From contig CAWGZX010000006.1 in NCBI GenBank assembly GCA_963827135.1, positions 186,001 through 250,000 of the forward strand: a stretch of 64,000 nucleotides of DNA, in the 5' to 3' direction. Positions within the stretch are counted from its first letter, which is position 1, and each line of letters starts with the position of its first letter. Position numbers and translations under genes: made by a program. Shown here piece after piece: positions 52,488 to 59,778 of the stretch. The DNA is from JAJRAN01 sp963827135 (GTDB lineage: Archaea > Thermoplasmatota > Thermoplasmata > Methanomassiliicoccales > UBA472). Under the pieces are notes generated by a model. That model saw only the letters and a list, made by a program, of their open reading frames with translations. It ran no database searches and was not told the origin of the DNA.

Positions 52488-54203
52488 TTACTTGACGATA
52501 CGCTTCTTGTGCCTGACCCTGACCGCCTCTCCCCTCTTGAGGTCCGTCATCTCCCTGGCGTTCATGGCGGCGATCCCTACTGCGACCAGCTCGCCGTTCC
52601 TGACGATCAGGGCCTCGTCTCCCTCCCGGATCCTGCTGTCCGCTCCTCTTACCCCCACCGCGAAAAGGTTGCCAGTGAGATCGAAGTCCTCCATCTCCAC
52701 CCAATGGAGGCGCTTGGCCATGAGCCTGGACGCCCCTTCCATTGTCAAGGAGATCATGCCGCGCTCCGGTGTTAGCATCCCCATTTGCTCCTTTCCATGG
52801 AAGATCTTGGAGTAGGGGTAGTTGCCGCTGACGGTGCAACCCTCGGTGAGGGCATCTCCTCCTTCCCCGAACTGGAACCTGGCCACCGAGGCCAATGACA
52901 TGGCTCGTTCCATGCCCCTCTGCGGCCTTTCGTATGCTTGGCAAAGATGAGCCAGGATCTCCTCCAAGCGCCTGAGCGATTCCCCGGAGGTCGGGCTTCC
53001 CTGCGAGGAGTCGATGCAATCCACGGCCTCCTTCACGAAGTCGCTGCCATGGCCGAGGTGGCACACGACCTTATCGAAGCCTTTAGAGGCGGACGAGGAG
53101 ACCAGCTCGTTCACCATCTCCCTCTCCTCCATGCCCCAGTTACCGGTCACCGGGATGTCATATTGGGAGGCGGGGTAGAATAGCTCCAGCTCCCTCGGCA
53201 CAGCTCCCAGAGGGGAGGTGATGATAAGCTCTTGGACCACATCGTTGTTAGGCACGCGCATCAGCACGTCTCTGAAGATCTGGTGCGTCTTGGAAAGGAA
53301 GTATGGCTTCTTGGCCGAGCAGGGTATGAGCAGCAGGACCTTCTTGTGCGACGATGGCCGCCAGCGTTCGAGGACGCGCTTCCTCCATCGCGCCACGTCC
53401 GGCCGGTTGAGCGATTGCGTGGAATTGGCGTAGAAGCGCGGTCCAACGACCGCAGCCTGGCTCTCCTGAAGGTCGTAGCATTCGAGGTCGAATAATCGCA
53501 ATGCCGCCACACCCCAGGGTGTAGAATTGGCCCTGATCTCCACGAGCTCTCTAAGCCGCCCTGTCCCGATCATATGACGGATGAGATTGAGTTCCTGCCA
53601 AGCCGCGCCTAGATTGTAGGCTTCCACGCTCTTCTGGTCGGGTGCCTCTAGAAGCCATGGCGCGTCCTTTGCGGAAATCCTTCCTTCTGGGAGAGAGAGA
53701 AAGCCCCTCACGGCATCATAGGCGAGCAGGGCGGTATCGAACAGATCGACGCCCATATAGGCCAGCAGTGCCATATTGGACAGGTCCATGATCCCTGGGG
53801 CGTAGATCAGCTTGGAGGGGCCGACGGATTGGCGCAGCTCCCTGACATGCTGGATGAATGAGCGCGCGTCCCTCCTCATCTCGAAGGAATGGGCCAGGAC
53901 GGCGATGTCACCGATGTCCTCAGAGGTGGCGCTGTCCTCCGCATCTCTATCCCAGGATATCATCTGGGCTTCGAGGGAGAGCGGTAGGAAGAGCCCACCA
54001 GGTATGCGAGCGACCTTGATCCCGTTTTTAGCGATGATTGTCGAATTGCCCAGCTCATCGATTGATTCGATTAGAGCCTCGGTGAGCGCTGACGGCGCGT
54101 CTCCTTTGGAATTGATGAGCAAATTGGGAGTCTCGATACGAAAATTCTCTCCTGTCCAGCGGACGCAACGTCCTTGGAAAGTTCGTGCTAAGACCTCCAA
54201 CAC
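52488..54203 (-). CDS. arcS: ArcS: archaeosine synthase (TgtA2), amidotransferase-like
   Basis: Converts preQ0 at position 15 of archaeal tRNA towards archaeosine. The 571-residue protein has an N-terminal TGT-like barrel (PSKLIYAPGIMDLSNMALLA, YMGVDLFDTALLAYDAVRG), the diagnostic LLIPCSAKKPYFLSKTHQIF motif of ArcS in the middle, DIPVTGNWGMEEREMV, and a C-terminal PUA domain (ADSRIREGDEALIVRNGELV, then EAVRVRHKKRIVK). The PCSAKKPY segment distinguishes it from the base-exchange enzyme TgtA, and the catalytic Asp pattern of TgtA is not preserved. Promoter unclear; the 49-residue gene lies upstream on the same strand. Confidence 0.9.
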   Translation of the reverse strand: MLEVLARTFQGRCVRWTGENFRIETPNLLINSKGDAPSALTEALIESIDELGNSTIIAKNGIKVARIPGGLFLPLSLEAQMISWDRDAEDSATSEDIGDIAVLAHSFEMRRDARSFIQHVRELRQSVGPSKLIYAPGIMDLSNMALLAYMGVDLFDTALLAYDAVRGFLSLPEGRISAKDAPWLLEAPDQKSVEAYNLGAAWQELNLIRHMIGTGRLRELVEIRANSTPWGVAALRLFDLECYDLQESQAAVVGPRFYANSTQSLNRPDVARWRKRVLERWRPSSHKKVLLLIPCSAKKPYFLSKTHQIFRDVLMRVPNNDVVQELIITSPLGAVPRELELFYPASQYDIPVTGNWGMEEREMVNELVSSSASKGFDKVVCHLGHGSDFVKEAVDCIDSSQGSPTSGESLRRLEEILAHLCQAYERPQRGMERAMSLASVARFQFGEGGDALTEGCTVSGNYPYSKIFHGKEQMGMLTPERGMISLTMEGASRLMAKRLHWVEMEDFDLTGNLFAVGVRGADSRIREGDEALIVRNGELVAVGIAAMNAREMTDLKRGEAVRVRHKKRIVK

Positions 54204-54344
54204 GCACCAGCTATCATGATTCGGTAATAAAGACTTTGGATAAGGGGCGGATCATGATGGCCACAAATAACCGGACCCTATGGAAAAACAATAAATGATG
54301 GACTAACTGGTTAGGGCCAAAGTCAATCCATCCCGTTTCAGCAC

Positions 54345-54494
54345 TCAGTCATACCTGCGAACCGGAGGGCGTATCGACTCCCACCGGCGCAAGAATTGAT
54401 TGAACGTCTTGAAGCCACTCTGCTCCTCCTTTCTACGCCTGTCGGTCTCATTCAGGAAGTCCTTTTTCTTCTTCTCGACGTTCACATAATCCAT
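54345..54494 (-). CDS. 49-residue basic protein of unknown function
   Basis: An ATG at 54494 with a textbook AGAGGTGA Shine-Dalgarno sequence 6 bases before it opens a 49-residue frame (MDYVNVEKKKKDFLNETDRR at the start, RRWESIRPPVRRYD at the end). It is rich in Lys and Arg, with a helical first half and a proline-containing tail; it could bind nucleic acid or ribosomes, but no family is recognised. The same GAGGTGA motif precedes several genes of the sulfur-relay operon, so the translation signal is typical for this genome. It lies 141 bases upstream of arcS on the same strand. Confidence 0.6.
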   Translation of the reverse strand: MDYVNVEKKKKDFLNETDRRRKEEQSGFKTFNQFLRRWESIRPPVRRYD

Positions 54495-54823
54495 GGTTTT
54501 TCACCTCTACATTTGTATAGTGTGGTCAAAACGATAAAGCTTTGTATTTTTTCGAAAACTAAGGATATTGAGTCGTTTTCTGCATATAAACTAGTGCGTA
54601 AATACGAAAATAGTTTTCACCTCGGAAACCGATGGTCGTAATTATTGTTAATGATGTACGAATGCGCAATAATTTATAATATTTTAGTCAAAAATCTAAT
54701 ATGTATTTATACTAAGAAGTTGAAAATATAATTTACCCTTAAAAAATATGCATATCTATAATACTACGAAAAACAGAGGAAAAAAATTTATGAAAAAAAG
54801 GAATTGTGGCTCATCGTATGAGC
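54495..54823. other. AT-rich intergenic region
   Basis: About 330 bases of much higher A/T content than the surroundings. It must hold the end of the sulfur-relay operon (minus strand) and the promoter of the 49-residue gene. AATTATTG (54640-54647) and CAATAATT (54667-54674) form an 8-bp inverted repeat 19 bases apart. No ORF or RNA is recognised. Confidence 0.5.
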
Positions 54824-55183
54824 TCAGAAAGTCGTGACCATGTGATGCTCGCCTACTAGCTCTCTCGCCTTCTCCCAAGAGATCAGCTTGATACCATCGA
54901 TGATCTCGACCTCCCCGACCCGGGATTTCAAATCATCAGCGATGCAGTAGACCTCCCCCTCGAAATCCGCCAAGTCGTTGATGGCCTCGATGTTGGAAGG
55001 CATTTTGACCGCGAGTGGATCCTGGGTGGCGACCGCGTTCAGAGTGCCATCCCCCGTCAGGAGCAGGGTTGACCTGCCGATCAAGCCAGAGGCCAGCATC
55101 GCCAACGATGCCCTGGCACCAGCGAAGAATTCCTCGAAGCCGTAAGGCGGTTTGGTCATTATGAACAGAATACTGTCAGCCAT
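54824..55183 (-). CDS. DsrE/F-family protein, DsrF (TusC)-like
   Basis: A 119-residue DsrE-fold protein and the last gene of the sulfur-relay operon. The stretch PPYGFEEFFAGARASLAMLA followed by LTGDGTLNAVATQDPLAVK resembles TusC/DsrF. It has a single Cys (YCIADDLKSR) and no CxxC, so like DsrF it may be a structural rather than a sulfur-carrying subunit. A GAGGTGA Shine-Dalgarno sequence precedes the ATG. A heteromeric complex with the TusB- and TusD-like neighbours is likely by analogy with bacterial TusBCD. Confidence 0.75.
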   Translation of the reverse strand: MADSILFIMTKPPYGFEEFFAGARASLAMLASGLIGRSTLLLTGDGTLNAVATQDPLAVKMPSNIEAINDLADFEGEVYCIADDLKSRVGEVEIIDGIKLISWEKARELVGEHHMVTTF

Positions 55184-55187
55184 CTTC

Positions 55188-55547
55188 TCACCTCGCGATC
55201 GTGACCATCTTGTCGCCTTCCTTGATGAACTTGGAGAGGTGGTTGGTCAGCGAGCCAATATTCGTTCCCTTAACCTCCTCTCCTCTATGGATTCCGCGAG
55301 CAACGCAACAAGTCTCGCAGACCACCACCGTAAGCCCCTGGGTAACGAGCTCCCCGATCTCCTTGCCGACGTTAGGGAAGCGCTTGGGGTCCTGGCCCTC
55401 CTTGATCACGGTGATCCCCTCGCCATAGCCGAACATGCGCACATTGTAACCCTTTTCCAAGGCCGCGCGAGCCAGCTTGACGGCGACGTTCGAGTCCATG
55501 CTCATCATGCTGCCCGTCCTAAGGTGGATAACCATCGTCTTCGCCAT
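55188..55547 (-). CDS. DsrE-family sulfur-relay protein, TusD (DsrE)-like
   Basis: A 119-residue DsrE-fold protein with the Cys-rich motif VVVCETCCVARGIHRG near residue 75. The Cys before ARGI aligns with the persulfide-carrying Cys of TusD/DsrE (CVAAALRRG), making this the likely active subunit. NVRMFGYGEGITVIKEGQDP is also typical. The ATG at 55547 follows a GAGGTGA sequence. It is separated from the DsrF-like gene by 4 bases and from the DsrH-like gene by 11 bases. Confidence 0.8.
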   Translation of the reverse strand: MAKTMVIHLRTGSMMSMDSNVAVKLARAALEKGYNVRMFGYGEGITVIKEGQDPKRFPNVGKEIGELVTQGLTVVVCETCCVARGIHRGEEVKGTNIGSLTNHLSKFIKEGDKMVTIAR

Positions 55548-55558
55548 GTTCTTTCACC

Positions 55559-55861
55559 TCAGATGGTTATGGTGCGGTCGTATCTCTCCATGATCACATC
55601 GACCGCCTCGTAGTAATCAATCTCCTTGAACTTGCCTGTGGCCTTGCCCTTGAACCCTCTGGCCGCAAGGTCGTCTGCCATCACGAAGACCTCGTCCACA
55701 TGCTCGGAAAGGTGCCTGCCCTGATTCTTGTCCACCGCGTAGTAGACAGCGTCCTCGAAGAGCAGCGCAGCCTTCTTGCTTCCCTTGCCCAGCTCGTCTA
55801 CCAGCTCGAGGTTGACGTTCTCATGCGGCGACTTGAGCATCACGAACAGGATAGATGTCAT
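55559..55861 (-). CDS. DsrH (TusB)-like sulfur-relay protein
   Basis: A 100-residue protein resembling DsrH/TusB, the smallest subunit of DsrEFH/TusBCD: SILFVMLKSPHENVNLELVD followed by AALLFEDAVYYAVDKNQG corresponds to the KSPF and ALLLIEDGVY motifs of the family. No Cys is present, whereas some DsrH proteins carry one, so a structural role is more likely. It lies between DsrE2-like and TusD-like genes in the operon, 7 and 11 bases away. Confidence 0.78.
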   Translation of the reverse strand: MTSILFVMLKSPHENVNLELVDELGKGSKKAALLFEDAVYYAVDKNQGRHLSEHVDEVFVMADDLAARGFKGKATGKFKEIDYYEAVDVIMERYDRTITI

Positions 55862-55868
55862 TCTATCA

Positions 55869-56279
55869 TCATCCGATGAAGTACTGCATGTCCGTGTCAG
55901 CGGCGATGTTCAGGAAAGCGGCTGCGCCCAGGATCTTGACCCCGGGGTCCAGGTCCTCAGCTGTGACGTTCATGACGCCCATGCTGGTCCCGCAGGCGTA
56001 CATGTTCACGCCCAGCTCTATGGCCATCTTCTTATTGGTCGCGTAATCCTCCACGCCCACTGCCTTCATCTTCTTCTTGAACATGCCCGTGAACAACCGG
56101 TACATCCCCGGAGCCTTGGGGTTGGCTTTCTTGGTGACGAGCTTCAGGCCGAAGAAGGTATGGAAAATGTGCACCTCCATGCCCATGCTCGCTGCCGTGT
56201 TCGCAATCATCAATGACATCATGGCTTTGTCGAAGGTCCCCTCCGCCACCACTATTGCCACTTTCTTCACGTCTGCCAT
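55869..56279 (-). CDS. DsrE2-like peroxiredoxin-fold sulfurtransferase
   Basis: About 136 residues: MADVKKVAIVVAEGTFDKAM, AASMGMEVHIFHTFFGLKLV and MYACGTSMGVMNVTAEDLDP match DsrE2/DsrE-like DUF of the DsrE/DsrF superfamily, with one conserved Cys in YACGTSMGV as the expected persulfide site. In sulfur-oxidising microbes DsrE2 is linked to TusA and is proposed to be a membrane-associated sulfur-transfer partner. The ATG at 56279 follows AGAGGTGA; the GTG at 56288 is part of that Shine-Dalgarno sequence. Confidence 0.78.
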   Translation of the reverse strand: MADVKKVAIVVAEGTFDKAMMSLMIANTAASMGMEVHIFHTFFGLKLVTKKANPKAPGMYRLFTGMFKKKMKAVGVEDYATNKKMAIELGVNMYACGTSMGVMNVTAEDLDPGVKILGAAAFLNIAADTDMQYFIG

Positions 56280-56291
56280 TTCTTTCACCTC

Positions 56292-56651
56292 TCAATATAC
56301 CATTACATTCCTTGCCTCGCCGACCTCCTTGATGATGGTCGGCGCGTTGACGATGACCGCTCCCTCGATGAGCTCCCCGGGCTCTATCTGCCTCTTCCTC
56401 AAGCAAGGCTGGCAGACAAGCAGCCGGCCTCCCGCCTCCTTGAACTGCTCAATGAGCTCAACGACGGGAGGGAACGGGTCCTCATGAACTATCTTGGCAT
56501 GGCCCTTCTTCGCCAGCCACACCCCTGCCATCTGCAGTACGATGGTGGCTTGCATGTCCGAGGCCAGGGCGGTGACGGCCATGACGAACGGCAGCGTCGC
56601 CCTCTCGGCGTCGTCCTCAGAATGCGTGACGATGAAGAGCGCCTTGTCCAT
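56292..56651 (-). CDS. DsrE-family protein
   Basis: A 119-residue DsrE-family member (MDKALFIVTHSEDDAERATL, then FVMAVTALASDMQATIVLQM). Its Cys pair in GRLLVCQPCLRKRQI lies at the position of the functional Cys of DsrE proteins. The reading could begin at GTG 56660, which overlaps the tusA stop in a GTGA junction, or at ATG 56651. Role inferred from the operon: sulfane-sulfur transfer with TusA. Confidence 0.78.
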   Translation of the reverse strand: MDKALFIVTHSEDDAERATLPFVMAVTALASDMQATIVLQMAGVWLAKKGHAKIVHEDPFPPVVELIEQFKEAGGRLLVCQPCLRKRQIEPGELIEGAVIVNAPTIIKEVGEARNVMVY

Positions 56652-56656
56652 CCCTC

Positions 56657-56887
56657 TCACACCTTCCTTCTGATATAGAAGTAGAAGACGTTGCCTTCCT
56701 GCTTGGTCTCCACTAACTCGTTATGGGTCCTCTCGCACCAGGCAGGGACGTCCTCCTTGGCTCCCGGATCGTCCGCTATCAGCTCTAAGACCTGACCGAC
56801 CTGGAGTTCCTTTATCTTCTTCGCCAGCTTTACGATGGGCATCGGGCACATCAGGCCCTTGGCATCTAGGCTTGCATCCTTCTGCAT
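56657..56887 (-). CDS. tusA: TusA-family sulfur carrier protein
   Basis: A 76-residue TusA/SirA-type protein and first gene of the operon. The catalytic C14 is in KGLMCPMPIVKLAKKIKELQ, matching the CPxP motif that accepts sulfur as a persulfide. VLELIADDPGAKEDVPAWCE (with a second Cys) is also typical of the family. A GGTGGTGA Shine-Dalgarno sequence precedes the ATG. The TATA box and transcription start lie within the dyad at 56902-56936. TusA proteins hand sulfur to enzymes of tRNA thiolation, cofactor synthesis or dissimilatory sulfur metabolism; here the acceptor is not identified. Confidence 0.88.
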   Translation of the reverse strand: MQKDASLDAKGLMCPMPIVKLAKKIKELQVGQVLELIADDPGAKEDVPAWCERTHNELVETKQEGNVFYFYIRRKV

Positions 56888-56901
56888 CTTGTTTCACCAC
56901 C

Positions 56902-56936
56902 GGTTATGCACGGTTGTGCGACAACTATATATAACC
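56902..56936. promoter_or_regulatory. 35-bp nested dyad between tusA operon and TrmB-like regulator
   Basis: Outer arms GGTTAT and ATAACC and inner arms GTTGT and ACAAC are perfectly symmetric: 6 bp, 5-base gap, 5 bp, GCG, 5 bp, 5-base gap, 6 bp. On the minus strand it contains the tusA TATA (TTATATATA) and reaches the expected transcription start. This is a strong operator candidate for the divergent TrmB-like regulator. Its core TTGT-GCG-ACAA resembles the dyad core at 46634-46652. Confidence 0.7.
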
Positions 56937-56990
56937 AACTTGCTTATAAGACTTTCGAACAGCGAAGAACCGAAGCTGGGAGGTTCGGCA

Positions 56991-57377
56991 ATGCTCCCCG
57001 AGAAGATATCAGAAGTGAACACCTGTCATGACCTGGTCCAATGCGCTTTCAGCTTAGGAGAGTTCGAAGTGGTGGTCTATTACAAGCTGATTGCCTCCGG
57101 ACCGCTCCGAGCGGACGAATTGGCAACGAAGATCGGCAAGGACAGGAGCACGGTCTATAGAGCCCTGCAGAAGCTCATGACCTGCGGCATGGTGTACCGG
57201 GAGACGAAGAGCATCGAGCGCGGGGGATATTACCATGTATATAGGGCGATAAGCAAGGACATGCTTAGGACCCGGCTCGAGAAGTGCGTAGACGATTGGT
57301 ACACGCATATGCAGGACGTCCTGCACAAGTTCACCGAAGACCCTGGACCTAGCACTCCAGCATCGCCAGGCGAATAA
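56991..57377 (+). CDS. TrmB-like winged-helix transcriptional regulator with conserved Cys
   Basis: A 128-residue regulator. A helical N-terminus with two Cys (VNTCHDLVQCAFSLGEFEV) precedes a winged helix GPLRADELATKIGKDRSTVY, ALQKLMTCGMVYRETKSIER, and a C-terminal helix LEKCVDDWYTHMQDVLHKF, with four Cys in all. The Cys suggest redox or sulfane-sulfur sensing. The family is familiar from methanogens and other archaea, but its regulon is not known to me. The ATG at 56991 has a GGGAGG sequence 8 bases upstream; the longer upstream frame runs through the promoter. Divergent from the tusA operon, sharing the 35-bp dyad. Confidence 0.82.
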   Translation: MLPEKISEVNTCHDLVQCAFSLGEFEVVVYYKLIASGPLRADELATKIGKDRSTVYRALQKLMTCGMVYRETKSIERGGYYHVYRAISKDMLRTRLEKCVDDWYTHMQDVLHKFTEDPGPSTPASPGE

Positions 57378-57413
57378 TATTAATGTTATTGGTGCCATGT
57401 CGAGGCGAGCACC

Positions 57414-58343
57414 ATGAACTTCAAGGGAAAGGACGTCGTCTCCATACGCGATCTGTCCCGAGAGGACATCGACCAGGTTCTGGATTTAGCGGAGAGGATG
57501 ATCCCTTACGCCAAGGGGGAGAATGTTCACCAAGGCCTTGGACGGCAGGATCCTCGCCAACCTCTTCTTCGAGCCTTCCACTCGCACGCACATGTCCTTC
57601 AGCACCGCCATGTCACGGTTGGGGGGAAGGACGATGGAGATGGCGCACCCTTCCATGATGTCCGTGGCCAAGGGGAGACGCTGGCGGACACGATCCGCAT
57701 GGTCGAGTCCTACTCGGACGTAATAGTTCTCCGCCACCCCCATGAGGGGTCGGCGCGCCTCGCGGCCCATTTCTCATCCAAGCCAGTCATCAATGCAGGC
57801 GATGGGGCGGGGCAGCATCCCACCCAGACCTTGCTGGACCTCTTTACTATCAGACGGGAGTTCAAGAGGATCGAGGACGTCAAGGTGGCCCTGGTCGGGG
57901 ACCTGAAGTATGGAAGGACGGTGCACTCCCTTGCCGAGGCTTTGACCATGTTCGGGGCCGAGGTGACCTTCGTGGCCCCGGCCAACTTACAGATGCCTCG
58001 GGAGACCGTCCGTCAGGTGGAGAAGCTGGGAGGGAAGCCGAAGCTGACCTCCAGACTGGAGGACGTGATTAAGGAGGTCGACGTCCTCTACGTCACAAGG
58101 ATACAGAAGGAGAGGTTCCCTGACCCGGCGGAGTACCAGAAGATCGCGGGCGTGTACCGTATAGACAACGCCCTTCTGCGCGAGGCCAAGCGCGACCTCA
58201 TAGTCATGCATCCGCTGCCGAGGGTGGACGAGATCGCCCCCGAGGTCGATGGGACGGAGCATGCGCGCTACTTCACGCAGGCATTCAACGGCGTCCCCGT
58301 GCGCATGGCCCTCCTGCTCCTGGTGCTTGGAGGTGAGCTCTGA
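57414..58343 (+). CDS. pyrB: Aspartate carbamoyltransferase catalytic subunit, with two compensating frame breaks
   Basis: First committed step of pyrimidine synthesis. The frame is open throughout, but residues about 37-87 (57523-57672) are nonsense; the correct product for this stretch lies in another frame: MFTKALDGRILANLFFEPST, then RTHMSFSTAMSRLGGRTMEM, the carbamoyl-phosphate site STRTxxSF. So one base is gained near 57515-57522 (a run of five G) and one lost at 57672-57675 (four G). Other parts are normal: ADTIRMVESYSDVIVLRHPH, FTIRREFKRIEDVKVALVGD, KYGRTVHSLAEALTMFG. pyrI overlaps its stop by one base. Indels in G runs suggest sequencing error. Confidence 0.85.
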   Translation: MNFKGKDVVSIRDLSREDIDQVLDLAERMIPYAKGENVHQGLGRQDPRQPLLRAFHSHAHVLQHRHVTVGGKDDGDGAPFHDVRGQGETLADTIRMVESYSDVIVLRHPHEGSARLAAHFSSKPVINAGDGAGQHPTQTLLDLFTIRREFKRIEDVKVALVGDLKYGRTVHSLAEALTMFGAEVTFVAPANLQMPRETVRQVEKLGGKPKLTSRLEDVIKEVDVLYVTRIQKERFPDPAEYQKIAGVYRIDNALLREAKRDLIVMHPLPRVDEIAPEVDGTEHARYFTQAFNGVPVRMALLLLVLGGEL

Positions 58344-58801
58344 TGAAGGAGTTCAAGGTCGTGCCCATTAGGAACGGGACGGTCATCGACCACATCGAAT
58401 GCGGGATGGCCCTCAAGGTCCTGCGGATCATCGGCGTGAGCGGGACGAACGTGCAGTCGCCGGTCAGCGTGCTCATGCACGTCCCATCCTCGAAGACCAC
58501 CTTCAAGGACGTGGTCAAGGTGGAGGACCGTGAGCTCGACACCAAGGAAGTGGACAAGATCGCCCTGATCTCGCCGAGGGCGACCATCAACATCATCCGC
58601 GATTTCAACGTGGCCGAGAAGTACAAGGTGAATCTGCCCGACGTGGTCAAGGGCATCGTGCGCTGCGGCAACCCTAGCTGCATCACGAATCTACGCGAGC
58701 CGGTGGAACCGGAGTTCAACGTGGAGTCGAGGAACCCGCCAGTGCTGAGATGCATCTACTGCGACAGGATACTCGAGGACATTGCCGAGCACTTGCAGTG
58801 A
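58343..58801 (+). CDS. pyrI: Aspartate carbamoyltransferase regulatory subunit
   Basis: Binds CTP/ATP and controls PyrB. The 152-residue protein has the allosteric N-terminal domain (VVPIRNGTVIDHIECGMALK, then ISPRATINIIRDFNVAEKY) and a C-terminal zinc domain with four Cys: RCGNPSCITN and LRCIYCDRIL. All features of an intact PyrI are present. It overlaps the pyrB stop by one base (TGATG), so both are translated from one message. Confidence 0.94.
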   Translation: MKEFKVVPIRNGTVIDHIECGMALKVLRIIGVSGTNVQSPVSVLMHVPSSKTTFKDVVKVEDRELDTKEVDKIALISPRATINIIRDFNVAEKYKVNLPDVVKGIVRCGNPSCITNLREPVEPEFNVESRNPPVLRCIYCDRILEDIAEHLQ

Positions 58802-58835
58802 AGCTATCTCGATGTGAAAATTATTCTTCTTCGCT

Positions 58836-59225
58836 CTAACGCAACCAGACCAGTTCCTGTTTGGTCCTGGTTATGACCTTGTTCATGTTCTCAAGGATCT
58901 TCTCGGTGTCGGTGGCTCGCTCCGCCGTTACCACGATCAGAAGGCTCGAACTGACCTCGGCGATGATGAGCTTGGTGTTGCGGAAGTTGCACATGATGTG
59001 CTCTAGCTTGTCCTTGAGGGCGTCGGTCCTCGTGGCCTCAGCGGAAGAGTACATGATGGCGGCCATGGCCGAGAAGGTCTCCGGCTTTGCTGGGGACGCT
59101 GACCTGCCCGCTATCATCAGGCCTGTCTTGGAGACTATGGACACGGAATGGATGCCGGGATCGGTAACGAATTCCTGTTGGATGATGTCGTCAAGAATGC
59201 CCTCCACCGATTTAGTCTGCTGCAC
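58836..59225 (-). CDS. Roadblock/LC7-domain protein
   Basis: A 129-residue roadblock/LC7 (longin-like) protein: DPGIHSVSIVSKTGLMIAGR, ETFSAMAAIMYSSAEATRTD, LEHIMCNFRNTKLIIAEVSS, LLIVVTAERATD. Such proteins form dimers that act as regulators or GTPase partners; archaeal versions often occur near small GTPases or signalling proteins, but none is found next to this gene. GTG start at 59225 with a GGATGA Shine-Dalgarno-like sequence; a TTTATTTA promoter element is upstream. Confidence 0.85.
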   Translation of the reverse strand: MQQTKSVEGILDDIIQQEFVTDPGIHSVSIVSKTGLMIAGRSASPAKPETFSAMAAIMYSSAEATRTDALKDKLEHIMCNFRNTKLIIAEVSSSLLIVVTAERATDTEKILENMNKVITRTKQELVWLR

Positions 59226-59438
59226 TTGGTCATCCCCTCTAAATAAATGCGTGGCTCTGTCCTCGCTCTGTACTCAATTGGATAAGCATCTCCCGTTTTA
59301 AGCCTTTTGGGAATCCTCTCAGTTTTGATATCATTCGGCCAGAGAGCCGTTTCAAGGTCATTTAACGCAGTTCTGACTTGGGCTCCCTCCGATGAATTCC
59401 TTTAATAATGCGCACAGGAATGGAAAGGCGGTGGCTGG
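59226..59438. other. Intergenic region with divergent promoters
   Basis: Holds the promoter of the roadblock gene (minus strand, about 59239-59250) and a TTTAATAAT element near 59400 for the ferredoxin gene. No ORF or conserved RNA is recognised. Confidence 0.4.
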
Positions 59439-59774
59439 ATGCCGATAAGGATCGATGTCTTGCGGTGCATAGGGTGCGGGCTGTGCGAGCTGGCCTGCAG
59501 CTATCGACGGGAGGGGGTATTCACCGCAATGCGCTCCTCCATCATGCTGCACCTCGACGACAAGCGCAACTATTTCGGGGTGATGATCAAGCTGCCCAAC
59601 GACGACCTGGTGCTAGGGAGGCCTGAAGGCCTCGAGACGCAGCTGGCTGGCCAGTCGAGCGGGGACGGGGCGGGGGCAAAGCCCATCCTCCTTAGGGAGG
59701 CGTGCGACGAATGCGCGGGAGAGGGGCCACATTGCGTTGCCATCTGCCCGACCGAATGCCTTTCGCAGGGGTGA
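59439..59774 (+). CDS. Ferredoxin-like protein with two [4Fe-4S] motifs, partner of the AOR-like protein
   Basis: A 111-residue electron carrier. The first cluster motif is CIGCGLCELACSYRRE, and the second is CDECAGEGPHCVAICP, which has an enlarged spacing (CxxCx6C). The residues between are longer than in ordinary bacterial ferredoxins. Overlap of its stop with the Shine-Dalgarno sequence of the AOR-like gene, and 4 bases between stop and the next ATG, show that the two are translated together; it should be the electron acceptor or donor of that enzyme. Confidence 0.88.
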   Translation: MPIRIDVLRCIGCGLCELACSYRREGVFTAMRSSIMLHLDDKRNYFGVMIKLPNDDLVLGRPEGLETQLAGQSSGDGAGAKPILLREACDECAGEGPHCVAICPTECLSQG

Positions 59775-59778
59775 CCTC

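Noticed and set aside
39629..54661. TGTACGAATG present before the SatP-like gene and in the AT-rich island
   Set aside because: A 10-mer shared twice in 64 kb is not unusual, the surroundings differ and neither copy is a dyad.
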